Assembly: GCF_017901155.1 (NCBI RefSeq)
Contig: NZ_CP072800.1
Coordinates: 2,073,283 to 2,137,282 of the forward strand
Reading direction: 5' to 3'
Length of the DNA: 64,000 bases
Source of the DNA: Candidatus Thiothrix anitrata
GTDB taxonomy: Bacteria; Pseudomonadota; Gammaproteobacteria; Thiotrichales; Thiotrichaceae
A program made the position numbers and the translations under genes. Each line of letters starts with the position of its first letter. Position 1 is the first letter of the stretch. Positions 48,605 through 59,261 of the stretch are shown here, one piece after another. The notes beneath the pieces were generated by a model. It was not told the DNA's origin and did no database searches. It saw only the letters and a list, made by a program, of their open reading frames with translations.

Positions 48605-49917
48605 ACCAGCAACCTCCGAATATCACCCAGCATTTTGGCGAGGTAAGTGGTGAAACGTGCGCCATCTGCGCCATCAATCACGCGATGGTCATACGACAGC
48701 GACAGCGGCAACATCAAGCGCGGCGCAAATTCCTTACCGTTCCAAATGGGCTGAATGTCGGACTTGGAAACCCCCAAAATGGCGACTTCCGGCGCATTCA
48801 CAATCGGGGTAAATTTCGTGCCACCAATCCCGCCGAGGCTGGAAATCGAGAAGCACCCGCCCTGCATATCCGCCGGTTTCAGCTTTTTATCACGCGCCTT
48901 CGCCGATATTTCTTTCAGCTCTTCGGAAAGCTGCATGATCGACTTTTTGTCCACATCACGGAACACGGGCACAACCAGTCCATCCGGCGTATCCACTGCC
49001 ACCCCGACATTGTAATAGCTTTTACGGATCAGGTTTTCACCCTTCGCATCCAGCGAGGAATTGAAGCGTGGGTAAGCCTTCAACCCAGCCACCACCGCTT
49101 TCATAATGAACACCAGCGGGGTAATTTTCATTCCCGACTTTGCATTTTCCTCATTCAACTGCTTGCGGAAAGCCTCCAGATCGGTGATGTCGGCTTGGTC
49201 AAACTGGGTGACGTGCGGAATGTGTACCCAGTTGCGGTGCAAGAACTCGCCAGTCAGCTTATTGATACGCGACAACGGTACGGTTTCGATTGCACCCCAT
49301 TGGCTGAAATCAATATCCGGCATTGGCGCAACGCCCAGCGTATTACCGGAAGCCGCAGCCCTACCCGGTACGCCGCCCATGCTCATCACATCCTTGATGT
49401 ACGCTTTCACGTCATCCTGAGTAATGCGCCCTTTACGCCCTGAGCCTGTGACCTTGTTGAGGTCTGCACCGAGTTCGCGGGCAAACTTGCGCACGGATGG
49501 CGTAGCGTAGGCTTTGCTGAAGTCGAGTTTGGGGGAAGCAGGTGCGGGTGCTGCGGCTTTAGGTTCAGCAATAACGGGGGCTGGAGCAGCGATTTCTGGG
49601 GTGTTCCCTTCGACTTCGCTCAGGGAACGGGGCGGCGGTGTTGCGACAGCAGGGCGGTCACTGAGCGTAGCCGAAGTGTCAGCCACCTCCATCATCACCA
49701 CCAAACTTCCTTCCGAAATCCGATCCCCCACCTTCACCTTCAACTCTTTAATCACGCCCGCGACCGGCGACGGAATTTCCATCGACGATTTGTCGGATTC
49801 AATCGTGATCAACGAGTCTTCAACCGCGATGGTGTCGCCAACGTTCACCAATACTTCAATGATTTCAACATCTTTAAAGCTGCCAATGTCTGGCACTAAA
49901 ACTTCTTGGATTGCCAT
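48601..49917 (-). CDS. aceF: Dihydrolipoamide acetyltransferase (E2)
   Basis: Core of pyruvate dehydrogenase. One lipoyl domain (1-78, lysine in IESDKSSME), a linker with a repeat-derived [10 protein letters not shown] stretch and Ala/Pro-rich segment, the E3/E1-binding domain (about 137-175, [19 protein letters not shown]), and the catalytic domain ending with active-site [10 protein letters not shown]. 438 residues. The lipoyl domain is nearly identical to that of Lpd downstream, showing a duplication. Confidence 0.95.
   Translation of the reverse strand: MAIQEVLVPDIGSFKDVEIIEVLVNVGDTIAVEDSLITIESDKSSMEIPSPVAGVIKELKVKVGDRISEGSLVVMMEVADTSATLSDRPAVATPPPRSLSEVEGNTPEIAAPAPVIAEPKAAAPAPASPKLDFSKAYATPSVRKFARELGADLNKVTGSGRKGRITQDDVKAYIKDVMSMGGVPGRAAASGNTLGVAPMPDIDFSQWGAIETVPLSRINKLTGEFLHRNWVHIPHVTQFDQADITDLEAFRKQLNEENAKSGMKITPLVFIMKAVVAGLKAYPRFNSSLDAKGENLIRKSYYNVGVAVDTPDGLVVPVFRDVDKKSIMQLSEELKEISAKARDKKLKPADMQGGCFSISSLGGIGGTKFTPIVNAPEVAILGVSKSDIQPIWNGKEFAPRLMLPLSLSYDHRVIDGADGARFTTYLAKMLGDIRRLLV
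49603..49680 (-). repeat. Palindromic dispersed element in the AceF linker
   Basis: The same 26-base GTTCCCT...AGGGAAC palindrome as in lpdA, followed by CACTGAGCGTAGCCGAAGTG, a familiar companion sequence of this element. In frame, giving [10 protein letters not shown]. Confidence 0.75.
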
Positions 49918-49928
49918 GATTGCGCTCC

Positions 49929-52586
49929 TTATGCCAGACGTGGGTTAGGTTTTTCGGGGTTGATGCCGTATTTTTCCATCGCTTTCACCAGATCAGCGGC
50001 GGGCAGGGATTTTTCATCCACCAACGCTTTCAGTGCAGCAATCACGATGTAATGACGGTTCACCTCGAAATGTTTACGCAATTGCGCACGGGTATCGCTA
50101 CGCCCAAAACCGTCTGTGCCCAGCACGGTGAACGGCATCGGTAGCCATGCACGGATTTGGTCAGGGTATTGGCGGATGTAGTCGGTCGCCGCAATCGCGG
50201 GACCACGTTGCCCTTTCATCAACTGGGTAACGTAAGGCACTTTGGCATCTTCCAACGGGTGCAGCATATTCCAACGGTCAATGTCGCGGGCTTCGCGAGC
50301 GATTTCATTGAAGCTGGTCACGCTCCACACGTTTGCATCCACGCCCCATTCCTTATCGAGCAATTCTGCGGCTGCAATCACTTCCCGCAAGATCGTGCCT
50401 GAACCCATCAGTTGCACTTTTTTGCGCTTTTTACCGCCGCCGCTGAATAGGTACATGCCTTTGACAATGCCTTCCTCACAACCGGCAGGCATCGCTGGAT
50501 GCGTGTAATTTTCATTCATCGAGGTAATGTAGTAATACACATCTTCCTGATCCTGATACATGCGTTTCAGGCCATTTTGCACGATGACTGCCAACTCATA
50601 CGAGAAAGTCGGATCGTAAGAAATGCAGTTTGGAATCAAAGCCGCCTGAATCAAGCCATGCCCATCCTGATGTTGCAAGCCTTCGCCCGCCAACGTGGTG
50701 CGCCCAGCCGTCCCGCCGATCAGGAAGCCACGCGCCCGTGAATCACCCGCTGCCCACGCCAAGTCACCGATGCGTTGGAAACCGAACATCGAATAGTAAA
50801 TGTAGAACGGCACCATGTTCACGCCGTGGGTGCTGTACGCCGTTGCTGCTGCAATCCATGACGAAAATGCGCCCGCTTCGTTGATGCCTTCTTCCAGAAT
50901 CTGCCCGGTCTTGTCCTCTTTGTAGAACATGACCTGATCTTTATCCTGTGGCTCGTACAATTGCCCAACCGAGGAGTAAATTCCCATTTGGCGGAACATG
51001 CCCTCCATCCCGAAAGTACGCGCCTCATCTGGCACGATAGGCACGACGTTTTTGCCCATGTTTTTGTCACGCGCTAACAAGGTCAGCAAACGCACGAACA
51101 CCATTGTGGTAGACATTTCGCGCTCGCCGGTGCTTTCCAGCAGCGGTTGGAAAATCGAAAGATCCGGCACTTTCAGCGGGGTGGCGTGTGTCTGGCGTTG
51201 TGGCAGGAAACCACCCAAGGCTTTGCGGCGTTCCAACATGTACTGCATTTCTTCGCCGTTCGGATCAGGGCGGTAGTATTTCGCTTCTGCCGCATCTGCA
51301 TCGCTCAGGGGGATATTGAAGCGATTTTTGTAGGCAATCATCTCATCGCCGGAAAGCTTTTTCTGCGAGTGCGTGCGATTTTGCCCTTCACCCGCTGAAC
51401 CCATGCCGTAACCTTTCACGGTATGCGCCAAAATGACCGTCGGCTGCCCAGTGTGATTCACCGCCGCATGATACGCCGCGTAAACCTTGTGCGGGTCATG
51501 ACCGCCACGGTTTAAACGCCAAATATCAGCGTCGCTCATGGTGGCAACCATTTCTTTTAATTCGGGGTATTTGCCGAAGAAATGTTCACGCACATACGCG
51601 CCATCTTTAGATTTGTAATTCTGATACTCACCATCGACAGCTTCCATCATGCGTTCTTTCAGCAAACCGTCTTTGTCTTTGGCAAGCAATGGATCCCAAT
51701 ACGAACCCCACAGCACTTTGATGACGTTCCAGCCTGCGCCACGGAACACTGCTTCGAGTTCCTGTACGATTTTGCCGTTGCCGCGTACTGGACCGTCCAA
51801 GCGTTGTAAGTTACAGTTGACCACCCACACGAGGTTATCGAGTTTTTCGCGTCCACCGAGGGAAATCGCGCCGAGTGTTTCTGGTTCGTCGGTTTCGCCA
51901 TCGCCGACGAATGCCCACACCTTACGGTTAGCGGTTTCTGCCAGTTTGCGGTCTTGCAGGTATTTCATGAAACGTGCTTGGTAAATCGACTTGATCGGTC
52001 CCAAGCCCATTGAAACCGTGGGGAACTGCCAATAATCCGGCATCAACCACGGATGCGGGTAAGACGACAAACCGCCACCATCGACTTCCTGACGGAAACC
52101 ATCGAGGTCTTCTTCGGTAAAACGCCCTTCGAGGAAAGAACGCGCATACATACCGGGCGATGCATGACCTTGAATGTACAGCAAATCACCGCCGTGTTGC
52201 GGGGAAGGCGCGTGCCAGAAATGGTTCATGCCTACATCGTATAAGGTCGCAGCAGACGCGAAGGTGGCAATATGCCCACCCAGTTCTGGGCTTTCGCGGT
52301 TGGCACGTACCACCATTGCCGCCGCATTCCAGCGAATATACGAGCGCAAACGTGCTTCAATCGCTGGTTTACCGGGGGTATAACTTTCTTTATGCGGGGG
52401 TATAGTATTGATGTAGGCGGTATTCGCGGAGTAAGGCAGGTTTGCACCGTTTTGACGGGCGGTGGCGATCAGTTCTTGTAAGAGAAAGTGTGCACGTTCC
52501 ACACCTTCGGTTTCGATGACGGCTTCAAGTGACTCAATCCACTCATGAGTTTCTTGAGAATCAACATCTTGTAATGATTTATTCAT
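49929..52586 (-). CDS. aceE: Pyruvate dehydrogenase E1, homodimeric
   Basis: Thiamine-diphosphate decarboxylase of the complex. 885 residues, typical of the single-chain gammaproteobacterial E1. Visible: [28 protein letters not shown], the ThDP motif [14 protein letters not shown]...[16 protein letters not shown], and [29 protein letters not shown] ribosome site eight bases before ATG 52586. First gene of aceE-aceF-lpdA; an AT-rich 200-base region upstream separates it from rnt. Confidence 0.96.
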   Translation of the reverse strand: MNKSLQDVDSQETHEWIESLEAVIETEGVERAHFLLQELIATARQNGANLPYSANTAYINTIPPHKESYTPGKPAIEARLRSYIRWNAAAMVVRANRESPELGGHIATFASAATLYDVGMNHFWHAPSPQHGGDLLYIQGHASPGMYARSFLEGRFTEEDLDGFRQEVDGGGLSSYPHPWLMPDYWQFPTVSMGLGPIKSIYQARFMKYLQDRKLAETANRKVWAFVGDGETDEPETLGAISLGGREKLDNLVWVVNCNLQRLDGPVRGNGKIVQELEAVFRGAGWNVIKVLWGSYWDPLLAKDKDGLLKERMMEAVDGEYQNYKSKDGAYVREHFFGKYPELKEMVATMSDADIWRLNRGGHDPHKVYAAYHAAVNHTGQPTVILAHTVKGYGMGSAGEGQNRTHSQKKLSGDEMIAYKNRFNIPLSDADAAEAKYYRPDPNGEEMQYMLERRKALGGFLPQRQTHATPLKVPDLSIFQPLLESTGEREMSTTMVFVRLLTLLARDKNMGKNVVPIVPDEARTFGMEGMFRQMGIYSSVGQLYEPQDKDQVMFYKEDKTGQILEEGINEAGAFSSWIAAATAYSTHGVNMVPFYIYYSMFGFQRIGDLAWAAGDSRARGFLIGGTAGRTTLAGEGLQHQDGHGLIQAALIPNCISYDPTFSYELAVIVQNGLKRMYQDQEDVYYYITSMNENYTHPAMPAGCEEGIVKGMYLFSGGGKKRKKVQLMGSGTILREVIAAAELLDKEWGVDANVWSVTSFNEIAREARDIDRWNMLHPLEDAKVPYVTQLMKGQRGPAIAATDYIRQYPDQIRAWLPMPFTVLGTDGFGRSDTRAQLRKHFEVNRHYIVIAALKALVDEKSLPAADLVKAMEKYGINPEKPNPRLA

Positions 52587-52794
52587 TTTTCATCCTCTTT
52601 CTTCCAGCAGTAAATCTGGTAAGCCAAATGGCAGGAACACTCCAGATGGACAGGAACGATAACACAGGCGGACACGCTTTTGAAGAAGAAGTTAACATAA
52701 AAAATAAAAGCATTTATTTCAAAAGCTTAAGGTAAGCAAATAATTTTTTAAATCTTTTGTAGGCATTTTCTATCAGTTCCGTTAAGCTCTCGTT

Positions 52795-53436
52795 ATGACA
52801 GATGATATAGATATACTCCCCATTGCCGGACGTTTCCGTGGCTTTCTCCCCGTAGTGATAGACGTAGAAACCGGTGGCTTTGATTGCCGCAAGGATGCGT
52901 TGCTAGAATTGGCAGCCGTGGTGCTGCGCATTGATGAAAAAGGTGAGCTATCCCGCCACCGCACGTTCAATTGGCACATCGAACCTTTCCCCAATGCCAA
53001 TATGGATCCCAAATCGCTGGAAGTGAATGGCATCAAGCCGTTTAGCCCATTGCGCATGGCTGTGCCAGAGCCAAAAGCAATGGAAGAATTCTTCAAAGTG
53101 ATCCGCAAAGAAGTGAAGCTCAACCGCTGTAACCGTGCCATTCTGGTCGGGCATAACGCGCCGTTTGACCTGAATTTCGTTAACGCCGCCTCTGAACGGA
53201 TTAAAGCCACCCGCAACCCGTTCCACCCGTTTAGCACGCTGGATACGGTTTCATTGGGAGCGGTGATGTATGGGCAAACCGTATTGGCGCGACTTGCACA
53301 AGCCGCTGGCATGGGTTGGGATGCGGATTCGGCACATTCAGCCGTGTATGATGCTGAAAAGACAGCGGATTTATTTTGCCATTTCGTGAATACTTGGCAA
53401 ACGTTGGATGCGGCGTTTAAAGCAGTCGAGAATTAG
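52795..53436 (+). CDS. rnt: Ribonuclease T
   Basis: DEDD-family 3'-5' exoribonuclease that trims tRNA CCA ends and stable RNA. ExoI: VVIDVETGGFD; ExoII: LVGHNAPFDLNFV; ExoIII: AHSAVYDAEKTADLF. Length 213 is typical. Divergent from aceE. Confidence 0.95.
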   Translation: MTDDIDILPIAGRFRGFLPVVIDVETGGFDCRKDALLELAAVVLRIDEKGELSRHRTFNWHIEPFPNANMDPKSLEVNGIKPFSPLRMAVPEPKAMEEFFKVIRKEVKLNRCNRAILVGHNAPFDLNFVNAASERIKATRNPFHPFSTLDTVSLGAVMYGQTVLARLAQAAGMGWDADSAHSAVYDAEKTADLFCHFVNTWQTLDAAFKAVEN

Positions 53437-53439
53437 TAA

Positions 53440-53459
53440 GGGCGGTTCATGAACCGCCC
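53440..53459. terminator. Palindrome between convergent rnt and potD
   Basis: Perfect 20-bp palindrome GGGCGGTTCATGAACCGCCC. It can form a hairpin on either strand, but no U-tract follows. Confidence 0.5.
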
Positions 53460-53470
53460 CTACCTCTCCA

Positions 53471-54502
53471 TTACTTCCCGGTCTTCAGCTTTTCCCAGTA
53501 CCCGTCATACAGCTTCATGGCATCACCGATGTCGTTTTGGAATTCACCTTTAGCAACGTTGTCTGCTGAAGGGAAAATCACCGGATTGTTGCGGGTGTCT
53601 TCATCCAGCAAGTCTTTTACTGCAATGTTTGGGGTGCTATAGCCTAGTTCTTCGATCACTTGCTGCCCGACTTCAGGGCGCAACATGTAGTCGATGAATT
53701 TGTGAGCGTTATCAACATTACTCGCCCCTGCCGGAATCACAAAGCTATCCACCCAAAAACCTGCGCCTTCTTTGGGGAAAATGTATTCAATATCAGGGTT
53801 TTCCTGCTGCGCCATTTTGACTTCGCCGCTCCAGATCATGCCGAGATTCACATCACCTGCCAGAAACGGTTCGCGGGGTGCATCCGCATTGAAAACCAAC
53901 ACATTCGGCATCAGCTTTTGCAGGTCTTCGTAAGCGATTTTGATTTCATCCGGGTTGGTAGAATTGGTGGAAAAACCATTCTTTTTCAACGCCATATGGA
54001 AAACCTCACGCACGTCATCGGTCAGCAACAACTTGCCCTTCCACTTTTCATCCCACAAATCTGCCCACGAAGTAATGGTCGAAGAGTCGATTTCTTTACC
54101 ATTCACCCCAATGCCAGTGCTGCCCCACAGGTACGGAATGCTGTATTTATTGCCGGGGTCATACGGCTTATCCAGCAAATCCGCTGACAAATTTGTCAGG
54201 TTGGGCAGTTTGGTTTTGTCGAGTTCTTGTAACAACCCTTCGCGCCCCATCTTTGCTACCAAATAACTGGATGGCACCACAATGTCGTAACCCTCACCTT
54301 TTTGCAGCTTGAGTTTGGAATACATCACCTCATTGTTTTCGTAGGTGGAATACTCAACTTTGATGCCAGTTTCTTTCTCAAATTCTTCCAGTGCCGCTTC
54401 GGGGATATATTCTGCCCAGTTATACACCACGAGTTTTTCTTCAGCGTGCAGTGCATTTGCTGCCACTAACAGCAATGCTGCGAACAGGGAGGTTGATTTC
54501 AT
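53471..54502 (-). CDS. potD: Polyamine ABC transporter, periplasmic binding protein
   Basis: Spermidine/putrescine-binding protein. Signal peptide MKSTSLFAALLLVAANALHA, then EKLVVYNWAEYIPEAALEEFEKETGIKV, typical of PotD/PotF. WSGEVKMAQQENPDIEYIFP and AGFWVDSFVIPAGA line the substrate site in the family. 343 residues. Two bases beyond potC; order potABCD on the minus strand. Ligand preference among polyamines cannot be told. Confidence 0.92.
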   Translation of the reverse strand: MKSTSLFAALLLVAANALHAEEKLVVYNWAEYIPEAALEEFEKETGIKVEYSTYENNEVMYSKLKLQKGEGYDIVVPSSYLVAKMGREGLLQELDKTKLPNLTNLSADLLDKPYDPGNKYSIPYLWGSTGIGVNGKEIDSSTITSWADLWDEKWKGKLLLTDDVREVFHMALKKNGFSTNSTNPDEIKIAYEDLQKLMPNVLVFNADAPREPFLAGDVNLGMIWSGEVKMAQQENPDIEYIFPKEGAGFWVDSFVIPAGASNVDNAHKFIDYMLRPEVGQQVIEELGYSTPNIAVKDLLDEDTRNNPVIFPSADNVAKGEFQNDIGDAMKLYDGYWEKLKTGK

Positions 54503-54503
54503 G

Positions 54504-55271
54504 TCAGTGCTTTCTCCTGAGCAATAAGGTCGATAAAGTAACTAAGACCAGCGAAATCGCCAGCAATAAGGTCGCCAATACGTTCACTTCGGGTGACACC
54601 CCAACTTTTACCATTGAAAACACCCGAATCGGTAAAATTTCAAAGCTAGGTCCCGTCACGAATGAACTGATGATTACATCATCAAGCGACAGGGTAAAGC
54701 TTAATAACCAGCCAGCCACAATTGCCGGAAACACCAGCGGCAAAATGATCAGCCGAAAAATACGCCCCTCGCTTGCGCCCAAGTCTTGCGCGGCTTCCAG
54801 CAAATATTTATCAAAGCCTTTGAGCTGCGCATACACCGTAATCACCACAAACGGCAGGCAAAACGTAATGTGCGCAATCAGCAACGACCAAAAACCCAGT
54901 TGAACCCCTAGCGCAATAAAAATCACCAGAAAAGTAATCGCCAATACAATGTCCGGCGACATCATCACAATAAATAATAAGCCACTGGCAGTTGCTTTCA
55001 GGGGAAAGCGGTAGCGGTACAACGCCAGTGCCATTAGCGTTCCAATGAGCGTGGCAGCGGTTGCCGCCAGACTTGCCACTAACAAGGAATTCAAAAATGC
55101 TTGGATAAGTGCATCATTATTAAATAGTTTCTCGTACCACTTCCAAGTAAAGCCTTGCCACTCGTAGCCGTATTTGGAGGCGTTGAAGGAGTTGATGACC
55201 AGAATCGCAATCGGTAGATAGAGATAGAAGAAAATCGCCGCAATAAAACTCCACTTAAAGACCTTCATCAT
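54504..55271 (-). CDS. potC: Polyamine ABC transporter permease PotC
   Basis: Six-helix inner-membrane permease with the EAA loop [28 protein letters not shown]. 255 residues from ATG 55271 (or 55268); the longer upstream frame lies within potB. Overlaps the end of potB by 17 bases. Confidence 0.93.
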   Translation of the reverse strand: MMKVFKWSFIAAIFFYLYLPIAILVINSFNASKYGYEWQGFTWKWYEKLFNNDALIQAFLNSLLVASLAATAATLIGTLMALALYRYRFPLKATASGLLFIVMMSPDIVLAITFLVIFIALGVQLGFWSLLIAHITFCLPFVVITVYAQLKGFDKYLLEAAQDLGASEGRIFRLIILPLVFPAIVAGWLLSFTLSLDDVIISSFVTGPSFEILPIRVFSMVKVGVSPEVNVLATLLLAISLVLVTLSTLLLRRKH

Positions 55272-56121
55272 CCAACCCCCCTTGCCGATTAATGCGCCGA
55301 TTTGCCAACACATACAACCACAACAACCCCGCCATAATCACAATCAACGCCACGCTAAACGCTGCGCCAAACGGCCAGTCGCGCACCACCAAAAACTGAT
55401 TTTTAATGATATTCCCCAGCAATAAGTTTTTCGCGCCGCCCAGCAAATCCGCCACGTAGAACATGCCCATCGCCGGTAAAAACACCATCAAACTGCCCGC
55501 AATAATCCCCGGCATGGTCAGCGGCACAATAATCAACCGAAACCGCGCCCAAAAACTCGCACCCAAATCTTGCGCCGCTTCCAACAAAGTGCCGTCCAAC
55601 TTGCCGAAACTCGACACCAACGGCAACACCATAAACGGCAGCAACACGTACACCAAGCCAAACACCACCGCAAACGGCGTGTATAACAATTGCAACGGCT
55701 CATCAATCAGCCCCATGCTCATCAACGTGCTGTTCACAATGCCTTTATTGCCTAAAATCAACTTGATAGCGTAAGTCCTAATCAGGCTATTCGTCCAAAA
55801 CGGCACAATCATCAAAAACAGCAACACCCCGCGCCACACCGTCGGCAATTTCGCCAACAAATACGCAAACGGATACCCCGCCACCAAGCAAATCAGCGTA
55901 GTCAGTGCCGACAGCCACAAACTGCGCCAAAACACTTCCGCATACACCGGCTCGAATAACCGTTCCCACGAATTCAAGGTCAGCGGCCACACCGCCAAAT
56001 GTTGCGCATCCGGCGACATCACACTGGTCAATAACACCAATACGTGCGGAACCAGCACAAACAAACCCAGCCACACCAGCGTCAGCACAATGGCAAAACG
56101 CCGGAAATTCAACAGGCTCAT
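55255..56121 (-). CDS. potB: Polyamine ABC transporter permease PotB
   Basis: 288 residues, six predicted helices, EAA loop [28 protein letters not shown] and the typical [13 protein letters not shown]. Partner of PotC. Overlaps potA by four bases. Confidence 0.93.
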   Translation of the reverse strand: MSLLNFRRFAIVLTLVWLGLFVLVPHVLVLLTSVMSPDAQHLAVWPLTLNSWERLFEPVYAEVFWRSLWLSALTTLICLVAGYPFAYLLAKLPTVWRGVLLFLMIVPFWTNSLIRTYAIKLILGNKGIVNSTLMSMGLIDEPLQLLYTPFAVVFGLVYVLLPFMVLPLVSSFGKLDGTLLEAAQDLGASFWARFRLIIVPLTMPGIIAGSLMVFLPAMGMFYVADLLGGAKNLLLGNIIKNQFLVVRDWPFGAAFSVALIVIMAGLLWLYVLANRRINRQGGLDDEGL

Positions 56122-57227
56122 GCTTTACCCGCCCTTTCCGCAGGGATTACATGCTCCCACCCCGGAACCCAATCGACACCGACTTTTTGGTTAATGCTGT
56201 AATCAAAATCGGGGTCATCTTCGTCAAAAAACTCATGCGCCATGACCGTTTGCCCGTTTTCCAGCCGAATATGCGAATTCAGGGTTTGTCCGGTGTAATT
56301 ACGCTCCAACACCACACCGGGGAAACCTTTGCGTTCCTTCACGTCCGGGCGGCAGTCGATACGCAAATCTTCTGGGCGCAACATCACATGCACCTTATCG
56401 CCCACTGCAAAACGGTGATCACACCGAATTTCGCGTTCCACACCGTTAATCATGGCTTGGTACTGGTATTCGCCTAAGGCATGGGTGATTGCGCCGTCAA
56501 ACACATTGATTTCACCGATAAATTGCGCCACGAACAAGTTACGCGGGGCTTCGTAAATTTCGCGAGGTGTGCCGACTTGCTGTGCTTGCCCGTTGTGCAT
56601 GACCAAAATCCGGTCAGACATCGACAAGGCTTCTTCCTGATCGTGGGTGACATACACAAAAGTAATCCCCAATTGGCGCTGCAATTGCTTGAGTTCCAAC
56701 TGCATTTGTTGGCGCAATTTGTAATCGAGTGCACTAAGTGATTCATCCAATAACAAAATTTTCGGGCGATTCACCACGGCACGCGCAATTGCCACGCGCT
56801 GCTTTTGCCCGCCAGAAAGCTGATGCGGTTTGCGTGTGGCAAAATCGGACAAGCGCACAATCGCCAACGCATCTGCCACCCGCACCGCGATGTCTTGCGG
56901 ATTCACCCCCGCCATTTTCAACCCAAACGCCACATTGTCGAACACGCTCAAATGCGGAAACAGCGCGTAACTCTGGAAAACGGTATTCACCGGACGCTTT
57001 TCCGCTGGCATTCCGGCAATATCATCCTCATTCAGCAGGATTTGCCCCTCATTCGGCTGCTCAAACCCTGCAATCAGGCGCAATACCGTGGTTTTACCGC
57101 AACCCGATGGGCCTAAAATTGTAAAAAATTCACCGTCGTGGATAGTGAGGTTAAATTCAGACAGCACTTCCTGAGCGGCAAAGCGTTTGCTGACATTGCT
57201 CAGGGTGAGGATCGGAGGTCGATTCAA
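56118..57227 (-). CDS. potA: Polyamine ABC transporter ATPase PotA
   Basis: 369 residues. Walker [11 protein letters not shown]-loop, signature [14 protein letters not shown], Walker [12 protein letters not shown], switch VTHDQ, and a C-terminal TOBE domain ([14 protein letters not shown]). First gene of the operon; divergent from soxX over 212 bases. Confidence 0.95.
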   Translation of the reverse strand: MNRPPILTLSNVSKRFAAQEVLSEFNLTIHDGEFFTILGPSGCGKTTVLRLIAGFEQPNEGQILLNEDDIAGMPAEKRPVNTVFQSYALFPHLSVFDNVAFGLKMAGVNPQDIAVRVADALAIVRLSDFATRKPHQLSGGQKQRVAIARAVVNRPKILLLDESLSALDYKLRQQMQLELKQLQRQLGITFVYVTHDQEEALSMSDRILVMHNGQAQQVGTPREIYEAPRNLFVAQFIGEINVFDGAITHALGEYQYQAMINGVEREIRCDHRFAVGDKVHVMLRPEDLRIDCRPDVKERKGFPGVVLERNYTGQTLNSHIRLENGQTVMAHEFFDEDDPDFDYSINQKVGVDWVPGWEHVIPAERAGKA

Positions 57228-57392
57228 TGGCTACTCCTAGCGTAAATTGCCTAGCGTGGCGGGGTGTCATCCATTATATTTCCCACGCACCTAGATTCAA
57301 TGAATAATATCCGTGCTACATAGGGTGAATGTGAAACAGAGTCGTAATGGCAACTTACCTTTGTGCCTGATTTGGATTCTATTTGATATGTA

Positions 57393-57406
57393 TTGATTTA
57401 AATCAA
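57393..57406. promoter_or_regulatory. FNR/CRP-family binding site upstream of soxX
   Basis: TTGATTTAAATCAA, a perfect match to the FNR palindrome TTGAT-N4-ATCAA, centred about 40 bases before the soxX ATG and about 172 from the potA ATG. Suggests oxygen- or redox-linked control of soxXA by an FNR-type regulator. Whether it activates or represses depends on the unmapped transcription start. Confidence 0.7.
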
Positions 57407-57439
57407 GTTTGTTTATACGCAGTGGCATAGAATGAGTTC

Positions 57440-57910
57440 ATGAAAACTGCAATCACCTTAATTTTCCTGCTATTTACGACGACCCCTAGTGTGGCGGCAG
57501 AAGCCGAGGGTATCCCTCCGCCGCCTGAGGCTTATTGTAAATGGGAGATGGTTAACTACTCTATTCCAGCATCACTGTGTGGCTTGAAGGGCGACGCGCT
57601 AAGCGGTGAGAAGGTTGTTGCTGATGCGGCACGCGGGAATTGTTTAGCCTGTCACGAATTGCCGATTAAAGACGTGGAGGCTTACGGTACCATTGCCCCG
57701 CCATTGTCCGGCATCGCTAACCGCTTGTCGGAGGCGCAATTGCGCTTACGGGTGGTGGATTCGCGCCATTTGAACCCGAATTCGATCATGCCGGGTTTTT
57801 ACCGTGATCCTAGCTTGATTAACCGTCCCGGCAAAGGCTATGAAGGTAGAACCTTCCTCGCTGCTCAAGATGTGGAAGATGTCATCGCTTACTTGGTAAC
57901 ACTCAAATGA
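57440..57910 (+). CDS. soxX: Sulfur-oxidation cytochrome SoxX
   Basis: Monoheme c-type cytochrome of the SoxAX complex, which couples thiosulfate to the SoxY carrier in the periplasm. Signal peptide to about residue 20 (TPSVAA), heme motif CLACH near 68-72, IAPPLSGIANRL, and the methionine-ligand region NSIMPGFYR. 156 residues. Overlaps soxA by four bases. soxYZ, soxB and soxCD are not in this window. Confidence 0.95.
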   Translation: MKTAITLIFLLFTTTPSVAAEAEGIPPPPEAYCKWEMVNYSIPASLCGLKGDALSGEKVVADAARGNCLACHELPIKDVEAYGTIAPPLSGIANRLSEAQLRLRVVDSRHLNPNSIMPGFYRDPSLINRPGKGYEGRTFLAAQDVEDVIAYLVTLK

Positions 57911-58689
57911 TTACACGCACGCTATCGCGCCTGTTGGTGGGCAGTTTATTGCTGGCAGTGTCCGGATACGCAATGGCGGAAGCCCCTAAACCCGCTAAAT
58001 CAGGTTATGAGTTCGTCAAAGAAGAAACCCGCGCCATGCAGGATGATGAAGTCGAAAACACGGGTTATATTGCGGTTGAGCAAGGGCGCGAGCTGTTTAA
58101 TCAAAAACCTGCTTCGGGAAAATCATGCGCTAGTTGCCACGGTGAAAAAGGCGAAAAGCTGGACGTGCAGAAACTCGCCCGTTACCCGATTTACGATAAA
58201 GCTTTGGGTGGTGTGGTGCGATTGGATGATCGCATTAATATTTGTCGTGAAAAACAATCTGGTGATACGCCATTGGCAGCTCACTCCGCTGAACTGATTG
58301 CGTTGGAAACTTTCGTACGCAATTTGGCTATTGGCGAGCCGGTGAATGTGCAAACTGATGGTGAAATGGCTGACGTGCTGAAAAAAGGTGAAGAACTCTA
58401 CCGCATACGCTTTGGCTTGATTGATATGTCGTGCGCCCATTGCCATGACAGTTATCCGGGGCAGTTTATTCGCGGGCAAAAGATTAGCCAAGGGCAGGGC
58501 AATGGTTTCCCCGCTTACCGCTTGGATACTGGAGAAATGGCAAACCTCGACTTGCGAATTAAGCAATGTTTGGTGCTGATGCGTGCCGAACCTTTTGCAC
58601 CGGATGCGGAAGAAAGTAAGTTGTTGGGGGCTTATATTATGTCGCGCTCCAATGGGTTGAAGATTGAAACGCCTGCGATGAGGTATTGA
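57907..58689 (+). CDS. soxA: Sulfur-oxidation cytochrome SoxA
   Basis: Diheme catalytic subunit of SoxAX. Signal peptide (LLVGSLLLAVSGYAMA), first heme site CASCHG near 73, second CAHCHD near 174, and the active-site cysteine in LRIKQCLVLMRAEPF, which becomes a persulfide in the family. 260 residues. Its end abuts a truncated RelE gene on the other strand. Confidence 0.95.
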   Translation: MITRTLSRLLVGSLLLAVSGYAMAEAPKPAKSGYEFVKEETRAMQDDEVENTGYIAVEQGRELFNQKPASGKSCASCHGEKGEKLDVQKLARYPIYDKALGGVVRLDDRINICREKQSGDTPLAAHSAELIALETFVRNLAIGEPVNVQTDGEMADVLKKGEELYRIRFGLIDMSCAHCHDSYPGQFIRGQKISQGQGNGFPAYRLDTGEMANLDLRIKQCLVLMRAEPFAPDAEESKLLGAYIMSRSNGLKIETPAMRY

Positions 58690-58837
58690 TTGTTCCGCCG
58701 CGAAGTTGCGCAGAAGGCATATGTGGTGCTTCCAAACGTTCAGCCAGTTTCTTTTTGAACTGGGTACGGATAGTGCCATCCAACTTGTGCCATTCTTGCA
58801 GGGCACTTTCCTTGAAAGCTAGCTCATAAGTCATCAA
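58637..58837 (-). pseudogene. RelE-type toxin, C-terminally truncated
   Basis: The first about 45 codons are RelE-like (MTYELAFKESALQEWHKLDG, then FKKKLAERLEAP). After QL at about 58700 the frame runs into antisense soxA sequence and loses the catalytic C-terminal half. The start overlaps the antitoxin stop as in an intact relBE pair. Probably inactive. Confidence 0.8.
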
Positions 58838-59072
58838 GCGTTACTTTGATGCTGGGTTCATTTTCGCGTTCCCTGACTTTTGCCAGCAATTCCAAATCAT
58901 CCAGCCGTTCCATCAATGCCTCATACAAAGCAGGTGGAATGCAATAAAAGGCGGGAGTATTGTGGTTCAATACCGCTACTGCACTACCCGCCCCGAAAGA
59001 CATCACTTTCATTGGGTTGGCTTTGAATTCGGAAATGCTGGCAACCGCATCCGCAAGCATTCGTGTTGGCAT
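58824..59072 (-). CDS. Phd/YefM-RelB type antitoxin
   Basis: 82 residues from ATG 59072 (MPTRMLADAVASISEFKANP, then AVAVLNHNTPAFYCIPPALYEALME), the common Phd/YefM fold partner of RelE toxins. The C-terminus (EPSIKVTLDDL) is the neutralising tail. The longer upstream frame has no family match. Its toxin partner is truncated, so this is an orphan antitoxin. Confidence 0.85.
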   Translation of the reverse strand: MPTRMLADAVASISEFKANPMKVMSFGAGSAVAVLNHNTPAFYCIPPALYEALMERLDDLELLAKVRERENEPSIKVTLDDL

Positions 59073-59261
59073 GTAAATTACCCTAAAATTAGTGCTAAAT
59101 TCAGAGCTAATAATAGCCTTTTTTTGATGGTTCTGCATCTTCTGGTTAAACTTGGTATCTGCCGTCCATGAGCTTAATAGCACCGATAATGACCAAAACA
59201 CCTTTGTTTTTTGTTAGGTGACATAGGCTTCCGCTATTCAGGATTTTTTGCAGGAAGCAAT

